In this document: piece after piece, positions 60,344-64,000 of the stretch
Layout of the letters: each line of letters opens with the position of its first letter
Position numbering within the stretch: position 1 is the first letter of the stretch
NCBI GenBank assembly: GCA_008921705.1
Contig: VFFE01007028.1
Coordinates: forward strand, 1,055,297 to 1,119,296
DNA length: 64,000 bases
Source of the DNA: Burhinus oedicnemus
Taxonomy: Eukaryota; Chordata; Aves; Charadriiformes; Burhinidae
Direction of reading: 5' to 3'
Translations under genes and position numbers: made by a program
Notes under the pieces: generated by a model
Database searches by the model: none
What the model was told of the DNA's origin: nothing
Seen by the model: only the letters and a program-made list of their open reading frames with translations

Positions 60344-63300
60344 ATCAGGTAAGTAGAACAGACTGCTACTGAAGTCATCGAACTAAGTTTTTATTTTTTG
60401 TATATTTTACAGAACTAATGTATCATTTCATATTCCAAAACAACACTATTGAAGGGAAATTATGTTCGCATATTAATGACAGTGACATATAAAACTGTCA
60501 AATCATAGTACATACTTTATTGACCCAGTCAATCCACTGATCAACTGTGTTTCAAATGAGTCCCCAGCTGGCACTAAAGGATAAGAAAGCCATACTGTTC
60601 AGAAGGTAAAAACTTTTGAATGATGAGAAAAAGAGAAAATCAACTAAACCATTTTTTTGGTGAAACTGGGACCAGAGAAGCATATGTAAAAGAAGCTGGG
60701 AAAAGAGATGAAGCCCTGGACAAATGAGAAAGAAGCTGGGAGATCTGGAACTGTCGGAGGCATACAGGAGAACTGTGGTACCAGATAAAAGACTGTCAGA
60801 GAGATGAGCTAAGATGGGGTGTGGGAGGACAGAAAGCCAGGGGGGAAAAAAAAAAAAGATACAAGACTGAGTTCACGGAGAAAACTATGACAATCAGTGC
60901 ATAGTCCCATCTAGGACACAAAATGAAATCAGGAATCCCTAAGTTTTGTTCCCTCCTCTGAGATTAGCTGATACTAACATGCCAGACTCCACTAGAGAAC
61001 TTATCTACCTAATGAATAAAAAGCAAGAAATTATTCTCAGTTAGTTCAAAGAATAAAACATCATGCAGTAGTCTTAGAAGTTCCAATGATACCTTATAAA
61101 ATCTATAATAAACTTTTCTGAGATGTGCCAGTCTGCATTTAAAATGTAAGAATTTACACATAACCCCTATTTAAGACAACTTTACTACTGTTACAGACCC
61201 ATATTTCGGAATTGAAGTAATTCAGCAGTTTTCAGTCCTTCAACATACGAAAATACCAACTTAAATATATGATCGTATACTTCTTTTTCCACAGGACTTC
61301 TGCCTCTTTCAATGCTTGGAGGGGTGGTATCTGAATTAGTGTTACATGATGAAAGATATTAGTGCTTATCAGAATAATATATACACACAGAATCAAAGAA
61401 GAGAGTTTTCAAGGCCAAAAGGTGGCCTGAAGGAGGCCTTACAATTGAGACAGCTGCACATAGTCTTAGCTGGACTCTATTTTTGCCTCTACTGTACAGT
61501 TCCTGTGCTATGATGATCAGCTACTGTGATTTTAATTAAGTTCTATATGTATACAATTATATGTGCAGTACAGATATATACATTTCCACCAGAGCTCTTT
61601 ACCCTGTTCAGGGTGAAGCATGTGTTAAATTAATGAGTAGCTAATCAATTCAGTCTTCAGCGTTCAATATGTAAGCTAGTCAAAATTGTAATCAAAGCTG
61701 ACAGCTGCTAATTTCCTAATCACTTTTTTCTACCATACTTATAGTTACAGTACCTGAGGGCTTCACAAAAATTAATCAATTAAGCTTCTAGGTATTGCTT
61801 TGCTGCAAGTGGGTGGAATGACCACACTTAGAAGGGAAACTGAAGTCAAAAGTAGCAAAAAAATATTTTTCTAATTATTATCATTACATGATCTTCTGTT
61901 CAAAAGAGCTTCCATCCATCTTCAGTTACAGCTATAATAACTAATATATCTACAATTCAGAATCAATGTCTTCTTTCAAGCACTCCACAAAACTAGCACA
62001 AAAAATGTGATGCAGGTGAGGTGAAAAGTTGTATACAAACTCTATGGTAGAAGTAGGATAGTTCTCTAGGATAATATTCTATTTGTCCTCTTCATGAGAG
62101 TTCCCTTTCTTCCTTTGAATTCTCTGCTTCATTGCTTTTATTGTAAGAGACAAAGCTAGGTCTTTAAGAAAGTTGTTTTTATTATACAACTTCAGTTCAT
62201 ACTGGGGAGCAATTCTGTTTTGTGCATCCTTTATGAATGAAATGTACATCCAATGAAAAAACCCAAACAAATGAGCAACCCAAACATAACTATGTACAAT
62301 GACTCACAGAACTCCAAATTAAAACTGTGCAGCTATCCTAATTCTGACATTTTCCCATGTTTAGTAATTGACTTAACATCTGTTCTTATGTTACTCACAC
62401 ATATCAGATTTTGCAGAGCAAGGTAGGGATTATTTTTATTTATTTTTGGGAGGACTGAAGAAGGTCTGTTGCATAGATGGTATATGTTAAAGCAAGAGCA
62501 CGAAAACTTTCGGAAGCCTACTCTGGATAATTGTTTGGACTAATATTCCCAAAATAGAAACCTAGATCGCAATGTGAGATAGACACGCCTGATGAATTGA
62601 TATATGAAAGGGTATCTATCCCACACAGCCTAAAAAAAATATGCATTAACAAACTTATGCAGTGGCATTTGTAACCAGATAACATGCTTGCATAATTACA
62701 TGTTTACAAGTCTGAACAATCTGCTTTCATTTAACAGTAAAGTCCATTTTTGAAAAAAAAAAATCTTCAACTAGATGAAGTACAGTTTTAGTATAATGTT
62801 TTCCACTGTATTTCAGAAAACAGTTTAAGGATTAATAGTTCTTTTTCTTGTTTATTCACATTAGAATCCTTTGTTATGGAAAAATCAGGAAATAAATAGA
62901 TTACAAATGTCTTTGAGCAGGGTTCTATATATTCACATCGCAACGTATTTTGCCAAACAAAGGGAAGAAAACATCAATACATAGAATTCCAGTGCAGGGA
63001 ATTGGTGAATGGAGATAAAACTATTTGAAAAATTTCCAGAAATCCAAAATCACCCCACTCAATTCCCTCTACCCACAATGAACTACCCAGTTGTCTACCA
63101 CACTCAGTGAAATCCCAACTTCACAGAAGTCTAGAAAAGTTCTGCCAAGGCTTTCAGTGTGATCCATAACCTACTTATAGATCTTACCAATATGTCCCTT
63201 TGGAAGATTCCTTGGAAATGCCTTTTCGTAACTCAAAGATTTATTCATCAGGAAAACAGTAAATTTTTTAATAAAATATTGGTTCACTACTAGGTGCAAG

Positions 63301-63545
63301 TCGTCTCCCAACTGCTCCTTGACTTGAGATTACTTAGAGTAAAGCACATTTCCTAAAGGAATTTTCTACCTCTTACTGCACTTTCCACTGATAAACTTTG
63401 TTCTCCTGAAAACAAAGTTAATTTTTTTGTAAGGATGACAATGAACCCATACACACTTCAATTGCAAACTGTAATAACAGTCAGAAGAGCAGGATCTTTT
63501 AAGAAGTGAATATATTTTTGTTGAAAATAGATGGAGATAACATAC

Positions 63546-63689
63546 ATCTATGTTTCTTTTGTCGATAGAGAGCGTTGCTATCATGGTAGTCATGCAGTTT
63601 CCTCCCAGGCTGTCTCTTAGCACTGAGGTCATCATAGAGTTTCGGTAAGGAATGTGGGACCGGTTTTTCTCTGCAAGGGCAATTATCAC
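63546..63689 (-). CDS. KIF6: KIF6 exon: C-terminal end of the kinesin motor domain (loop 12 to helix alpha-5)
   Basis: KIF6 is a kinesin-9 family microtubule motor linked to motile cilia. This exon is 144 nt, 48 codons with no stop, starting [17 protein letters not shown] and continuing [16 protein letters not shown] and [15 protein letters not shown]. The PYRNS...LRDSLGGN stretch is the conserved kinesin loop 12/alpha-5 signature that contacts the microtubule, followed by the MIATLS strand near the end of the motor. Most kinesins have RDSKLT where this reads RNSMMT; as I recall human KIF6 also has Met-Met, which favours KIF6 over other kinesins. The minus-strand acceptor is TATTGTTTCAG and the donor GTATGT directly after GAT (Asp). 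Both ends are phase 0. Preceding motor exons lie off the right edge. The next exon expected, about 29 codons, is not in readable sequence. KIF9, the closest paralogue, is the only serious alternative, and the downstream exons argue for KIF6. Confidence 0.95.
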
Positions 63690-64000
63690 CTGAAACAATA
63701 GTAAAAATGGAAAAGGCTTTCAAATTTACATGTCTATTAATGATTGACACAGAAAGAGAACAGAACCAATCTGCTCAGGAACCTAAACTTCTGCTACAAC
63801 TAAACCATACTTATGCACACAGTCAGCTGCAAACCCATTGATTTCATTGAAACAATTTTAAGTTAAATTTCAGCATGTTTATATGTGTTTGTAGGTGCTG
63901 GACCTGAAAGACCAAATAAATTTAATTTTATAATACCCTAGCTTTACAACCTGTCAGCAACACGGAAACTGAACACAATAAACTAAAAAACACAGACTTT
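63690..64000 (-). other. KIF6: KIF6 intron (partial) upstream of the motor exon
   Basis: The acceptor CAG abuts the motor exon at 63690-63692. No preceding motor exon is visible before the right edge. Confidence 0.8.

Larger units (their letters stand above)
56310..63545 (-). other. KIF6: KIF6 intronic region, 7.2 kb, probably two introns split by the exon lost in the gap
   Basis: This region lies between the motor exon donor GTATGT and the acceptor TTTGTAG of the MIVQLQKE exon. The protein family requires about 29 more residues here, and none are readable. A G- and A-rich patch occurs at 60656-60860. Otherwise there is nothing I recognise. Confidence 0.7.

Noticed and set aside
60344..60356. 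Good plus-strand donor sequence (CAGGTAAGTAG) right of the second gap
   Set aside because: There is no plus-strand exon to go with it, and KIF6 is on the other strand. It is probably chance.
62079..62270. 63-codon Lys-rich minus-strand frame as a candidate for the missing KIF6 exon
   Set aside because: The residues do not resemble the expected motor/neck sequence, and no fitting acceptor and phase-0 donor pair frames it.

Overview
The window is vertebrate nuclear DNA, almost certainly from a bird. It is AT-rich, has no operons or compact ORFs, and carries short spliced exons in long introns. It contains two CR1 LINE fragments, one with the ATTCTGTG-type CR1 3' end, and a solo LTR of an ERVL-like type familiar from bird genomes. 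The LTR resembles elements I associate with neoavian rather than galliform birds, but that is recollection and not a proven species call. Gene content: the only protein-coding gene I can support is KIF6, a kinesin-9 family motor, on the minus strand. Six exons are readable, from 5' to 3' of the gene: 63546-63689 (end of the motor domain), 56206-56309, 39636-39741, 38631-38772, 36294-36506 and 2530-2632. They match KIF6 in order, each has an AG acceptor and a GT donor, and the reading phases join without a stop. One expected exon, between the first two, is missing. The window's second assembly gap (60324-60343) sits where it should be and is followed on the minus strand by TG then a GTGAGA donor, so the exon is probably hidden in the gap. 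The start of the gene lies off the right edge and its C-terminal part off the left edge. Layout: 1-2529 intron; 2530-2632 exon; 2633-36293 a 33.7-kb intron holding a CR1 3' end (6686-7375), a long imperfect hairpin (12362-12460), an internal CR1 fragment (13197-13810), a MIR-like SINE (16452-16596) and a solo LTR (20382-20964); 36294-39741 a cluster of three exons; 39742-56205 a 16.5-kb intron with the first assembly gap and a TA/CA microsatellite; 56206-56309 exon; 56310-63545 intron with the second gap; 63546-63689 motor exon; then intron to the end. How it works together: the encoded segment runs from helix alpha-5 of the motor, through the neck and the first coiled-coil segments, into a Ser-rich linker and the conserved block after it. 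The CR1 fragments and the LTR are antisense to KIF6. I found no tRNA, rRNA, CRISPR array or second gene, and no convincing sign of an undescribed system. The most useful leads are the exon hidden in a gap, the 99-bp hairpin and a triple in-frame splice acceptor.
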